Shown here one piece after another: positions 43,293 through 52,323 of a stretch of 64,000 bases of DNA. The notes under the pieces were generated by a model that worked only from the letters and a program-made list of their open reading frames with translations, was not told the origin of the DNA and searched no databases. The stretch spans positions 158,831 to 222,830 of the forward strand of contig NW_020289981.1 of NCBI RefSeq assembly GCF_003144245.1. The letters are read 5' to 3'. The translations under genes were made by a program, and so were the position numbers. Every line of letters starts with the position of its first letter. The stretch's first letter is position 1. The stretch comes from Jaminaea rosea. Lineage: Eukaryota > Basidiomycota > Exobasidiomycetes > Microstromatales.

Positions 43293-45779
43293 ATGTCGTC
43301 TTCTGACCTAGAAGAGGGAGAGTTGCGGCGCACCACGCCCCGCTCACCATCGCTCAGACGGCCCATCACCGTCAGCGCCGAGTGCATGTCCCCCGACGCT
43401 CGTAGTCGTCACATCTCGCCCTCTCTCTTCGCTGGCTGCCTCGAGGCGCGTACCAGCGCTCTTCCGCCATCGTGTCGATCCCGCACACAGCGCTCTTTGT
43501 TCGCACTACCAGACGACTCATATCATCACCACGCCTCGGCATCTCGTCGCTTCGCCTTTGTTCTCACGCCTCCTCTGTCCGACTCCCACGATGCTTCTCA
43601 ACCACAGACCCACCGAGCATCGCCCGCCTCCACTCCTCTTCAGCGAGCAGATCGGCACATGAGGGCCCGGACCAAGACGCCGCCGCAGCAATCGTGGTAC
43701 CCGGCGCCGCCCAACGACGACAACTCGCGCTATGTGGCCGACTCTAGCGAATGGGAACGCTGGCCGGACGGCTATCGCGACGACTTGTCCTGGTACTCAG
43801 CCGGATGCCCTGCAGTCACGACGCGTACCACGCCCCGCAAGTCGCCACAAGAGCTCATCGAGATAAACTCGCATTTTGACGCTCGGCGAGAAGACTGGTG
43901 GGCGAGGGGGAGCCGAACGGTCAGGGAGCAAGACTTGCACGCTGCAAAGACGTCCACTCATGTCGTAGAGGCTACATCGAGACTTGAGTCCAACTGCATG
44001 GAGAGCGTGCGTCTCGAATCGCTGAAGCACGACGTAGTCTGGCTGGTTCAGAAACGCCTCGATCGACTCGAAAGGGACCTCGCCGAGGCCAGACAAGGCG
44101 CGGCGAAGAGCACCGACAGTAGCGCCCGCGTGGAGCGCGCAAGAACTCAGAGTCATTGCAGCAACCTCAAGCCATCAGAGTCCGCTCGTCAAGATACCTA
44201 CCGCCATCGTCGCCATCGTCGACCTGTCTTCCCTTCCAATGCTCATCACACTGGCAGCAGCAGCCGCAGCATCGGTCGTAGACCCGACACTCAAGCATGC
44301 GAAGATGAAAGATTGATCAAGCGACGTCGTCAAGGTGTGTCGAGGGCGAGGCGTCGCAGCGACGACGAGTGGCGGGAAGAGTGCTCGCCTGTCAGCCCTC
44401 GCAATGGTTCTCGGTCGACGAAGGCAGAGCGTCATGGCGACAGACGCCGCTCCTCCCCTCAACACCGGTACGTTTGGGCAAGCGCGAGTCTCAGGACACC
44501 CATCAGCCATTGTGAAGGGCGCGACGGCTACAGCAACACAACCGACCGGCGTCAAGACGAGTCGCAAAGAAAGAGGAGCAGTGATCGGCCTCGGCGTAAT
44601 CGCGAGGAGTCGTATCCCCAGTACAAGGGCAGCGAGGTGGGGCCGCGTCGGACGCACCACAAGCAAAGAGACAGGCAAGGTGGGCGAGATCGCCGCCGCG
44701 AAGAGACACGAGTCAAGGCAGAGACGCTCTGCGCGCGCGTAGAGAGGGACAGGCCAATAGACGATGAAGCATGCCGCCGTATACGACACGACGACGCTCC
44801 CAGAGCCGGTCTGCGCTGTCCATCAGCCACTCAACACGACAATGACCGTCACAACCGACTCGAGGGATGGAAGCGACTTGACGTGACGCAAACCGCGATC
44901 GACCAGAGTTGCAGGCCGCAGCCCCCGCCCAGTCAGCCGCCCACTTTCAGCGCCACAGCCGGTCTCTCGACTGAGAGCACGGACTGCGACCTCTCACAGC
45001 TCAACTCTCTACGCCACGCAGCCCTTGCGACCCTCAAGCGCAAGAGACACGACAGCGCCGAGGCGAGTGTGCGGCGCGAGTCGCGTGGCTCTGCGTGGAG
45101 TGACGCCACACCATCGCTCCTCAGCAATATGAGTGCAAGCGCTAGCACAAGCACCAGCGCAACGAGTGCCGCGACGCGACCAGCAACAGGTGTGGCAAGC
45201 CCTCACGACGGCCAGGATGACAGCGCGCTGGCTCGTGCGGTCTTGCCTCCTCGACCAGGCTCCCCACTCCTCCGCTTCGCACCGCCTCTGGTCTTTCCAA
45301 TCACCACGATTGCCGGCGTCACCCCGTATACGACGGCGACCATGTCGGCGTGGTGTCCAGCGCCGTGGGCCCCTTGCTGCTTCTCGTCGCGTGTGCAGGC
45401 GGCGCCCTCGCCTCTCCCTCTTGCCACCGCTGACCACGAGGTTCCCTGCATCATCGAGGACATCGACTCGGGAGACGATGACGAGGACGAAGACGACAAC
45501 GCAGACCCTACCGCCCCGCTCAAGAAGCCCCTCTACCTCTCTGTGGCGGAGGAGCTCACCGAGATCCGGGCACGACAGGAGCAGCAGCAGATGACTGCCA
45601 CTCCGGCCACTACAATGTCACGTCCCAACAGCGCGACGCACTACACGAGCCTCGAGGCGCAGATTGCGCTCATGAAGAGCCAGATACAGGAGAGGGAGAA
45701 TGCGAAGAGGCCAGCGACTGTAGCAACCGCCGCGAATGGACGCGTGAGTGTGAACGGGAGCTACGTGGACGTCCATTGA
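43293..45779 (+). CDS. Large Arg/Ser-rich, probably nuclear protein of unknown function
   Basis: Single exon, 828 residues from the ATG at 43293 (context GGCCATGT); the frame is open 128 codons further upstream but that stretch overlaps the promoter of the PPR gene. It begins MSSSDLEEGELRR, followed by Ser/Pro/Arg-rich sequence, a probable coiled coil (LKHDVVWLVQKRLDRLERDL), a long Arg/Asp/Ser/His-rich centre like that of splicing or RNA-surveillance proteins, the helix LNSLRHAALATLKRKR, an acidic run (DIDSGDDDEDEDD) and a short C-terminal helical part. No zinc finger or RRM was found. A role in nuclear RNA metabolism is only an inference from composition. Confidence 0.7.
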   Translation: MSSSDLEEGELRRTTPRSPSLRRPITVSAECMSPDARSRHISPSLFAGCLEARTSALPPSCRSRTQRSLFALPDDSYHHHASASRRFAFVLTPPLSDSHDASQPQTHRASPASTPLQRADRHMRARTKTPPQQSWYPAPPNDDNSRYVADSSEWERWPDGYRDDLSWYSAGCPAVTTRTTPRKSPQELIEINSHFDARREDWWARGSRTVREQDLHAAKTSTHVVEATSRLESNCMESVRLESLKHDVVWLVQKRLDRLERDLAEARQGAAKSTDSSARVERARTQSHCSNLKPSESARQDTYRHRRHRRPVFPSNAHHTGSSSRSIGRRPDTQACEDERLIKRRRQGVSRARRRSDDEWREECSPVSPRNGSRSTKAERHGDRRRSSPQHRYVWASASLRTPISHCEGRDGYSNTTDRRQDESQRKRSSDRPRRNREESYPQYKGSEVGPRRTHHKQRDRQGGRDRRREETRVKAETLCARVERDRPIDDEACRRIRHDDAPRAGLRCPSATQHDNDRHNRLEGWKRLDVTQTAIDQSCRPQPPPSQPPTFSATAGLSTESTDCDLSQLNSLRHAALATLKRKRHDSAEASVRRESRGSAWSDATPSLLSNMSASASTSTSATSAATRPATGVASPHDGQDDSALARAVLPPRPGSPLLRFAPPLVFPITTIAGVTPYTTATMSAWCPAPWAPCCFSSRVQAAPSPLPLATADHEVPCIIEDIDSGDDDEDEDDNADPTAPLKKPLYLSVAEELTEIRARQEQQQMTATPATTMSRPNSATHYTSLEAQIALMKSQIQERENAKRPATVATAANGRVSVNGSYVDVH

Positions 45780-46017
45780 CGCTTGACTGCCCGCTTGCGA
45801 GCCGCAGGCTTCGCCGAATCACCACTGATCTCGAGCGGCTATTTGCGTCCCCCGTCCCTCGCGCGACGGCTTGAGCGGGCTGAGCCAACCCGCGCCCACG
45901 TGTTCGCGTGACCCTGAGTGGAGGAGCCCGATTACCGGTCAATGCCGCCGCCCGACTCGATCCCGTTTCGTCGATTGGTCACCATCTACACGCTCGTCAC
46001 CAACACACCGATCCAGC

Positions 46018-46553
46018 ATGACCTTCTCTCGCTTCCTCGTCAGCTCATCGCGCGCCGCTCTGGCCGCTCGCCCCGCGACCTCCGCTCACCTCGCCAGGGC
46101 AGCCCCGCTCAGCACTTCTGCCATCCGTCTCTCGGTGAGTTGTGCGGCCTAGCTCGTCATGATTCCCGCTCATCCATCCATCCATCCATCCTCGCGCCTG
46201 CACCCAGAAACCCACCGAGTCCGAGCAGGCCTCGAAGGCGCACCACCACGAGCGCACTCCCGAGGAGCTCCAGCACGAGACGGCTCGCTCTCACGCCAAG
46301 GAGCGCAACGATGAGAGCAAGATGTCGAGCAGCCCGAACGACACCCCTACCGAGAGCGAGGACGTCGCGCATGCGCATCGCAACCACGAACATGAGAGTC
46401 CCGAGACACTGGCCCACAAGACGACGAAGAAGGTGTGTGTGAGCTGCGTGCGAGCAGCGTGCGAGTCGCATGCGAGCGACGGGTACGAGGAGAGTCGTGG
46501 CTGACCAGTCATCCTTCTTTGCACGCTCACAGATGAGGGGAGAGCACCACTGA
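46018..46553 (+). CDS. Small putative mitochondrial protein of unknown function
   Basis: Proposed exons 46018-46134, 46208-46432 and 46533-46553 (120 residues). Exon 1 encodes an Arg/Ser/Ala-rich stretch (MTFSRFLVSSSRAALAARPA, then LSTSAIRLS), a textbook mitochondrial presequence. The rest is very hydrophilic and His/Glu-rich (HHHERTPEELQHETARSHAK, HAHRNHEHESPETL), ending KTTKKMRGEHH. Without the last splice the frame would run to a stop at 46504 with a Cys-rich tail; the spliced version is preferred because GTGTGT...CACAG fits and the tail then stays hydrophilic. I do not recognise a family. Confidence 0.6.
46171..46190 (+). repeat. (CATC)5 microsatellite in an intron
   Basis: Five CATC units in the first intron of the small mitochondrial gene. 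Confidence 0.85.
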
Positions 46554-47025
46554 GCGCAGTCAAGGGAAATCGAAGAGATGTCATCAAGTAGCATTTCGCA
46601 CTTGCGCGAATGGTTTCACCTCCAATTGCATCAGCCATTCCATTGACTCGGTGCGCGCTCGAAGTCGGGAAGTCGCGTTGGATATCGAACGACGAGGGCT
46701 GAAGTGACCGACATAGCCTCCGTTCTGCTTCCCTTTGAACGACGTGAGAGCAGCGGACCGGCGCGCACACGATAAGCTTGTTTGGACTCTTCCACGACAT
46801 TGCGTGAGATCTTGAGTGACGAAGTGATAAGGCTGCTCGAGATGGGCCTGCGATTTGAAACACCCGACAAGGCGCGAGAATTGGCTCGTTCCCTCAGGCT
46901 CCGAGAAGAGGTCTGACTGCCGCCCCAATCGTGAGTGCCATGCAACCTGGCGTCGCTTCGCTGCCGTCCTCAGCTCAGAACACGTTTAGCTTATATTGCG
47001 TTTTTTTTTGGCGGAGTTATCAACA
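46554..47025. other. Intergenic region upstream of tRNA-Gly
   Basis: 472 bases. A nine-T run sits at 47001-47009, and TTTAGCTTATATTGCG lies just before it, an AT-rich patch about 30-45 bases upstream of the tRNA. No protein gene is supported. Confidence 0.5.
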
Positions 47026-47105
47026 GCGCGGATGGGGTAGTGGTAACCTAGTTGCTTGCCACTTGCGTTCTGCAATTGCCACGGGTTCGATTCCCGTTCC
47101 GCGCA
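47026..47105 (+). tRNA. tRNA-Gly (anticodon GCC) with 9-base intron, copy 1
   Basis: The acceptor stem GCGCGGA pairs perfectly with TCCGCGC (47098-47104) and A47105 is the discriminator. D arm is 47035-47049. The anticodon stem GTTGC (47051-47055) pairs with GCAAT (47072-47076). The loop reads TTGCCA-T with anticodon GCC at 47058-47060, interrupted after position 37 by a 9-base intron (47062-47070). The T arm ACGGG TTCGATT CCCGT contains the B box. The exons are identical to the minus-strand copy at 48387-48468. Confidence 0.93.
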
Positions 47106-47112
47106 TGCGATT

Positions 47113-47140
47113 CCAGCTCACAGCTGGAAATATCTCTTTT
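47113..47140 (+). terminator. Hairpin plus T-run after tRNA-Gly copy 1
   Basis: CCAGCT-CAC-AGCTGG (47113-47127) forms a 6-base-pair hairpin eight bases after the tRNA, followed by TTTT at 47137-47140. RNA polymerase III normally needs only the T-run; the hairpin is an extra also seen, with different sequence, after copy 2. Confidence 0.5.
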
Positions 47141-48349
47141 GCCCAATCAAGCTCGCGTGTGCTTGTAGGGAACTTATGAGTCACGACATGCACAGACTCG
47201 GTCGAGGCCTTGTGTCGGCCATGTGGGAGATCGAGAAATCAAGGGAGGGAGACAATACGAGAGACGATCCGGGCGGACAGGGACCCGCGGTCCCATGGTC
47301 GAGTCACCTCTTCGACAGTGTGACCGCGAGACCTTTCCCCCCTTCCCTCCTCAGCCGCTTGCTCGTTCGTCTGCTGCTGATGGTTAGCAGTCCGCGCCAG
47401 ACTTCTGGCACGGCGGACTGGACTGCTGTTGTGCTGAAAAGAGGCCGATTGGAGGGAGAGAGGAGGACAGCCCGTGGCCCGCGCGCGCTTCCGTCGCGCC
47501 CAGCATATCCAATCACTACACGAGTTCACCTTTCAGCCTATTGTGTCTTCGTCTCGCTCATTGATGCGATCTACACCCCTGTCTTTGATCAGACTGGGGA
47601 CACCATAGACATTTGACCGTCCCTGAGTCGTCAGGTCATTTCCCGGTGGTTCATGACGGCGATGACCGAGGTTGCAAAGGCCGGAGCCCGGACACGTCGC
47701 GCCGCACCGTCCGAGGGGTACCTTTCCTAAATGCACGGGGCAAAGTGCTCATCGCGAAGAGTGGGAACGAGAAGATTGGATAAGGATGCTGCAGTATCGC
47801 TGAACTTCCTCGGGGTGGCGATTCAGAAGTCCATGTGTATCGTACGCCAAGGATTGGCCAAGAATCGGAAGATGCGTCGCGCCGCCATTGATCGGCCTGA
47901 TCAGGCGACACTGAGTGAGCTCTTACCGCCGCATACGATCAGCGTTGTTCTGTACGGCGTGAGCGAGCACATTGCTCGGATCTGGGCAGGTCGATTCTAA
48001 GCCATTGCCATTGCAGTCCGTAAGGACAGTAGCCTTCCTCCCCTTCTGTGGGCTGTCTGCGCAGCTCTACATGCAACAAAGTACCGCCATCGACGCGGTT
48101 GCGGGCGAGATATTGGAATGACGAGGGACGACTGCTTGCTGCGTGTACACTTGAGTACATGCGACATGATGACCACAATGAGACGCCAGCACTCCAGACG
48201 GCGTGTGTGGCGTCAAGGCCTGCGCGTAGTAGCTGGTGTTGCTCAAGAACGCGATGGCAAGCGTAGGACAGCGAGAACCATAGTCTATCGGTGCCGCAAT
48301 CAGCACGACTCACTTTCGCCAGCGCCAGCAGGAGCCGTGAGAGAGAACG
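47141..48349. other. Interval between the two tRNA-Gly genes
   Basis: 1.2 kb between inverted tRNA genes. It has a 186-codon plus ORF (47056-47616) that starts inside the tRNA and shows no domain; no protein gene, RNA or transposon remnant was recognised. Confidence 0.5.
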
Positions 48350-48378
48350 AAAAGGAGTAGCTCGGCTGTAGCCGAGCT
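48350..48378 (-). terminator. Hairpin plus T-run after tRNA-Gly copy 2
   Basis: On the minus strand, AGCTCGGCT-AC-AGCCGAGCT (48359-48378) is a perfect 9-base-pair hairpin eight bases after the tRNA, followed by TTTT (complement of 48350-48353). Same layout as copy 1 but with an unrelated, stronger stem. Confidence 0.5.
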
Positions 48379-48386
48379 GATTGAAG

Positions 48387-48468
48387 TGCGCGGAACGGGA
48401 ATCGAACCCGTGGCAATTGCAGATTACGCAGGTGGCAAGCAACTAGGTTACCACTACCCCATCCGCGC
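48387..48468 (-). tRNA. tRNA-Gly (anticodon GCC) with 11-base intron, copy 2
   Basis: Read on the minus strand from 48468, the mature sequence is identical to copy 1: acceptor GCGCGGA/TCCGCGC, anticodon GCC, B box GGTTCGATTCC, discriminator A (complement of 48387). The intron after position 37 is 11 bases (48422-48432), against 9 in copy 1, with only partial similarity. Both genes are preceded by TCAACA. Confidence 0.93.
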
Positions 48469-48877
48469 TGTTGACGAGCTGTCAAAAGAAGCAAAATATA
48501 ATTTGCTAATGCTTCCGCTCCCATCCCCCTAGTCTGCCTGAACCACAACACTTCGCGCTCACCCATGACCCAGCGCCACGTCCGGCTACGGCTCATCCAC
48601 GCGCGTCCGCACAAACGCCCTCGTCCGAAGCCAAAACCAACGTCAACGAGTCGAGCAGCGTCTTCGCCCCATGCACCCCGACGCGGGACGCGTGGCCTCT
48701 CTTCAACCTTGACGTCTCTCACGGTATCATTGCCTATACTATGCAGTCCCGCTGAACGCCGGCTTGCACTCCCATCATGACGGCGACCGCTAGTGCGTGT
48801 GCATGCTATTGAACGCGAACGGAGTGACATGCGGCAAAGCTCTGCGAGACGATCCCACCCCGCGCTCACCCGGCGCT
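48469..48877. other. Gap between tRNA-Gly copy 2 and ankyrin gene
   Basis: 409 bases. An AT-rich patch (about 48488-48511) lies upstream of the tRNA on its strand. The rest should be 3' untranslated sequence of the ankyrin gene. No other gene seen. Confidence 0.5.
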
Positions 48878-51718
48878 TCACCCGACCCTCTCCCACGAGT
48901 CCTCTCCATCATCTTGTAGCCTTTCCTCCTGCTCCCCATCGTCATCCGCGCCGCACACGTGAGACATCTTTGGTCTCGCCTCCTCGTACCCTCCAACACT
49001 GGTCGGCGCTGTACTCCCACTCACGCCAGTCGCGTCCGTCCCTCCCGTAGAGGCTGAATTCGAGGCTGGTCGACCAGAGGGGGTAGTGTTCGCGTAGACT
49101 GGGTCTCCTCGCCGCGCCGGTGGATGGAGTAGACCAGAGTCGGAGGCGCTTCGCTCACGATTCGGGGAGCTGTTCGCGGATCGATCCAGGTCCGGGGGGA
49201 TCGGGCGCTGCTGTGGATGGAACCTCTGTTTGTGGCCACGCCCAGCACTACTGCTTGTCCGACCGTCCACCGCGGGCGCGTTGGAGGAGGAGGACGCAAA
49301 CGACTGCCGTCCGTAGATCCGCCCACCCGCAGCGCTCGTGCTGGCCGTGTCGCTGCTAGACCTGTAGCGCGTGACTGCACTGCCCGAGGGCGGTGCTGGC
49401 GCGACGAGGCCCCGTTCGGTGGGGGCAAGAGGGCGACCATATTCCTTGACGCTCGGTAGTGCCTCGCGACTGCGCTTGTAAGTCAGGCCGCTGCCTGGTC
49501 CGCCTGCCGCACTGCTCCCGCCTCGCTCCCTCTCCAGAGCCTCGCCGTACGCGGCCAGCTGCTTCGCCAGCGTTAAAGTGTTGCCATCCTCGCCAACCAC
49601 ACCACGTCCTGCACCGAATTCGCCCGCGTGCTTGAGGAGAAGGTTGCGCGCCTGCTCTGACGAAGGAGGCGGACCAGACGCACTGTTGAACGCAGCGCGT
49701 AGGGACGAGTTGGAAGAGGTAGAGAGGAAGGATGCGCTTGCCAGGGAGTTGGATCGATTGCGGCTGGTTTCGGCAGGTGGCCGTCGCAGCTGCGCACTCG
49801 CCTTGCCCGCAGCAGAGGCAGGCGTGGACGCCATCGATGACAGGGAGCTCGAGGAGCGCTGCCTGTTCATTTCTGCGCGAGGGCTCGTGCCCTGCCCGAC
49901 GACGCTCCTAATCGATCCGGTCGAGTTTGACGCATTCGATGTGGTCCCACTCCTACTTCTTCCTCCAGCAGGGCTATTGCCCTCGGCGAGCACGACTGAA
50001 TTGAGCGTACCAGTGCTAGGCAGCTTGACCAGCCGAAATCCACGCGGACTATTGCGCGAGCCGCCACTCGACGAGCCAGGACCAGTGGTACTGCCTTCGC
50101 GCCTACGCAGGCTCGCGGGAAGGAACGAATCGCCCATCCCTCCGTCATCGTCGTCCTGTCCATCGTGCGTAGGAGAGCTCTCCCCGAGATATTCGCGCTC
50201 TTCATCACAGGCGGCGGCAGGAGCGATGGCTACTGCGCTGTTACTGCCCGAGTTGGTCCCGCCACTGCTACTGCTCGTCTGCCAGACGATATCCCTGAAC
50301 GACGTCTGAACTTGTCCGAGGGCGGAGCTGCCGCCGCTTCCACCGCCGCCGTTGCTACTGAGAGAGGAAGTCGGTGAGAGAGGTGCGCCAGGCAGCGGCG
50401 GCGCTGGATCACTTGCAAACGGACGACGCTGCAATGCGCCGACGAGGGACTGGGCTCGGCGCCTCGGTCGTGACGGCGGCGACGAGGAAGAAAGCGACTT
50501 GGCAGAGGGCGAGGGTGGAGCTGGCGGTGCGCGATGGTGCGACGTAGCCATAGTGACGTTGCGCGGGTCCGCTACGGATGTCGAAGTGCCTGCGGGCGAG
50601 GGCTTGATGGCACCCGCACTTTTACGTGGCGAAAACGTTGAAGCAAGGGAAAGACCACGCGCTGACTTGCTGGAGACACCGCCCGCGCTCAAAGTCGGCG
50701 CAGCTAGTTCGCCGCCGTGACTGCTCTGAGCTTGCTGCGTTGTTGCCTTGCGCAGGAAGAAGTTGGAGATGCTGCGTTTTGCGGCGAGGCTGCCGCCGCT
50801 CTTGAAGCCCTTTGCTGCGGGAGGCACGCCGCTCGCGGCGCCGGTGCCGTCGTCTTGGGTAGTCGCGCTCAACGCAGATCGAATCGTCTGGCCCGGATGA
50901 GCTGCCTTCTCCAGAATCGAGGGCATAGAAGGACGTCGCTTGCTCATTGCCGACGACACCTTGGCATTGACGGGCGTCGTTGCAGTCGAGAAGCCTAGAT
51001 CCGAGTCGTCTTCTTCGTCGTCCGGAGGCTTCAAGGTAGGGCTGGGCAGCGGGGGAGGAGCGCGCGCTCTGAGATTGGGATTGGACGACGTCCTACCCAT
51101 TGCCGCCGCATGCTTAAGCGTGGCTTTCACATTGGACGTCAGCTGCTCGAGGGAGCTTTGACTGCGCAGCGGTGATGCCGCGCTTTGAGGAGATGATGAA
51201 GTGCCAGGCCCCACGGCAGCCAATCCCTCTTGGCCGTATGTATGCACCCAGGTGCGTATTATGTCGATGCAATGTCGATGTCCATTGGCAATGGCCAACG
51301 TCTCGGGGCTAACCCCGTCTGCGTCGACAGCCGCCGGTCTGGCTCCATGGCTGAGCAGCAATCTCACTACGTCTGCGTGCCCGTTTGCGGCGGCAAAGTG
51401 TAGAGGTCGGGAGCCAGGTGCTCCGGGGCCTGTCAAGGTGGATTGCAGTCGAGGGGTATCGACATCTGCGCCGTAGGAGAGTAGCAGCTTGACTGAGGCG
51501 ACGTCACCGCACGATGCTGCAGCATGAATTGGCGAGACGCCTTGGAGGATGGCGTTGGGTGACTGACCGCTCTCTAAAGCGTATTGGACAAGGGAGGCAT
51601 CGCCGTTGGCTGCGGCCGAGTGCAAAGAAGAGGCGGCAGCGAGGGCGTAGTCGGTGGAGGAGGAGTCTGCAGTCATTGCTGAGTGCGCTTCGTGTGTGCG
51701 GTTGCTGCTCCTCGTCAT
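48878..51718 (-). CDS. Ankyrin-repeat protein with long disordered tail
   Basis: Single exon, 946 residues (start could also be the Met 14 codons downstream). Three to four ankyrin repeats fill residues about 25-165: LHSAAANGDASLVQYALESG, SPIHAAASCGDVASVKLLLS, RPLHFAAANGHADVVRLLLS and SPETLAIANGHRHCIDIIRT. The rest is Ser/Gly/Pro/Arg-rich and disordered with many SP/TP sites, a basic patch and a conserved-looking segment ARNLLLKHAGEFGAGRGV. Ankyrin repeats are protein-binding scaffolds; no enzymatic domain is present. Function unknown. Confidence 0.85.
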   Translation of the reverse strand: MTRSSNRTHEAHSAMTADSSSTDYALAAASSLHSAAANGDASLVQYALESGQSPNAILQGVSPIHAAASCGDVASVKLLLSYGADVDTPRLQSTLTGPGAPGSRPLHFAAANGHADVVRLLLSHGARPAAVDADGVSPETLAIANGHRHCIDIIRTWVHTYGQEGLAAVGPGTSSSPQSAASPLRSQSSLEQLTSNVKATLKHAAAMGRTSSNPNLRARAPPPLPSPTLKPPDDEEDDSDLGFSTATTPVNAKVSSAMSKRRPSMPSILEKAAHPGQTIRSALSATTQDDGTGAASGVPPAAKGFKSGGSLAAKRSISNFFLRKATTQQAQSSHGGELAAPTLSAGGVSSKSARGLSLASTFSPRKSAGAIKPSPAGTSTSVADPRNVTMATSHHRAPPAPPSPSAKSLSSSSPPSRPRRRAQSLVGALQRRPFASDPAPPLPGAPLSPTSSLSSNGGGGSGGSSALGQVQTSFRDIVWQTSSSSGGTNSGSNSAVAIAPAAACDEEREYLGESSPTHDGQDDDDGGMGDSFLPASLRRREGSTTGPGSSSGGSRNSPRGFRLVKLPSTGTLNSVVLAEGNSPAGGRSRSGTTSNASNSTGSIRSVVGQGTSPRAEMNRQRSSSSLSSMASTPASAAGKASAQLRRPPAETSRNRSNSLASASFLSTSSNSSLRAAFNSASGPPPSSEQARNLLLKHAGEFGAGRGVVGEDGNTLTLAKQLAAYGEALERERGGSSAAGGPGSGLTYKRSREALPSVKEYGRPLAPTERGLVAPAPPSGSAVTRYRSSSDTASTSAAGGRIYGRQSFASSSSNAPAVDGRTSSSAGRGHKQRFHPQQRPIPPDLDRSANSSPNRERSASDSGLLHPPARRGDPVYANTTPSGRPASNSASTGGTDATGVSGSTAPTSVGGYEEARPKMSHVCGADDDGEQEERLQDDGEDSWERVG

Positions 51719-52323
51719 GACATGGCAGCGCTGCGACTGCGACGTCGAGCAAGCCGCAGCTTGGACGAGGACGTTGGAAAGGAGCGAAAATGAAACGCGG
51801 TGCGGTGCGGTGTGGTGCAGTGCAGTGCAGGCACGCTCGCTCGCTCGTTCGCTCGCTCACTCACGCTGCCTCGCTCGATGTTGGGACGGGAACAGGAACG
51901 TCAGGGTGCGGGAATTGCATGGGCGGCGGCGCGGGGCGCTCACCGGCGTGACGCCGAGGAGAGCGAGGGGCAAACCCGCAAGACCCAAAGGTGGGCGAGA
52001 CCACCTCCCAGGGCCGGCCCTCGATCATGAGCGACCGACAAGACGACGTGGTGCCTGGGATCTGTGCAAGTGCAAACTCACAACAATGAGTGGTCAGACG
52101 TGAGCAGAATAGGCGCGGGCAGAGCGGACGAGGCTCAAGATGGTTGCGTGGCCCAAAGTCTCACGGCCCGTGCGTGCGTCACGACGACATCTTGCATTCG
52201 AGACGGGCGGGCGGTGCAGCCTGGCGCATTTGGCGCATAGATTGGGACCACTTAGCCTTCGTCAATCCTTCTTGACCTCCTATCTCATTAGCGGATTCAC
52301 CACCGTCGTCGTCGTCGCCGCCA
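51719..52323. other. Divergent intergenic region, ankyrin and SMP/C2 genes
   Basis: 605 bases between two divergent starts. Contains a GTGCAGTGC-rich tract (about 51797-51830) and a GCTCGCTC-rich tract (about 51835-51860), simple-sequence stretches likely in the ankyrin leader or promoter. No gene supported. Confidence 0.5.

Noticed and set aside
47056-47616. 186-codon ORF starting in tRNA-Gly copy 1
   Set aside because: Its first codons are tRNA sequence; the rest has no domain.
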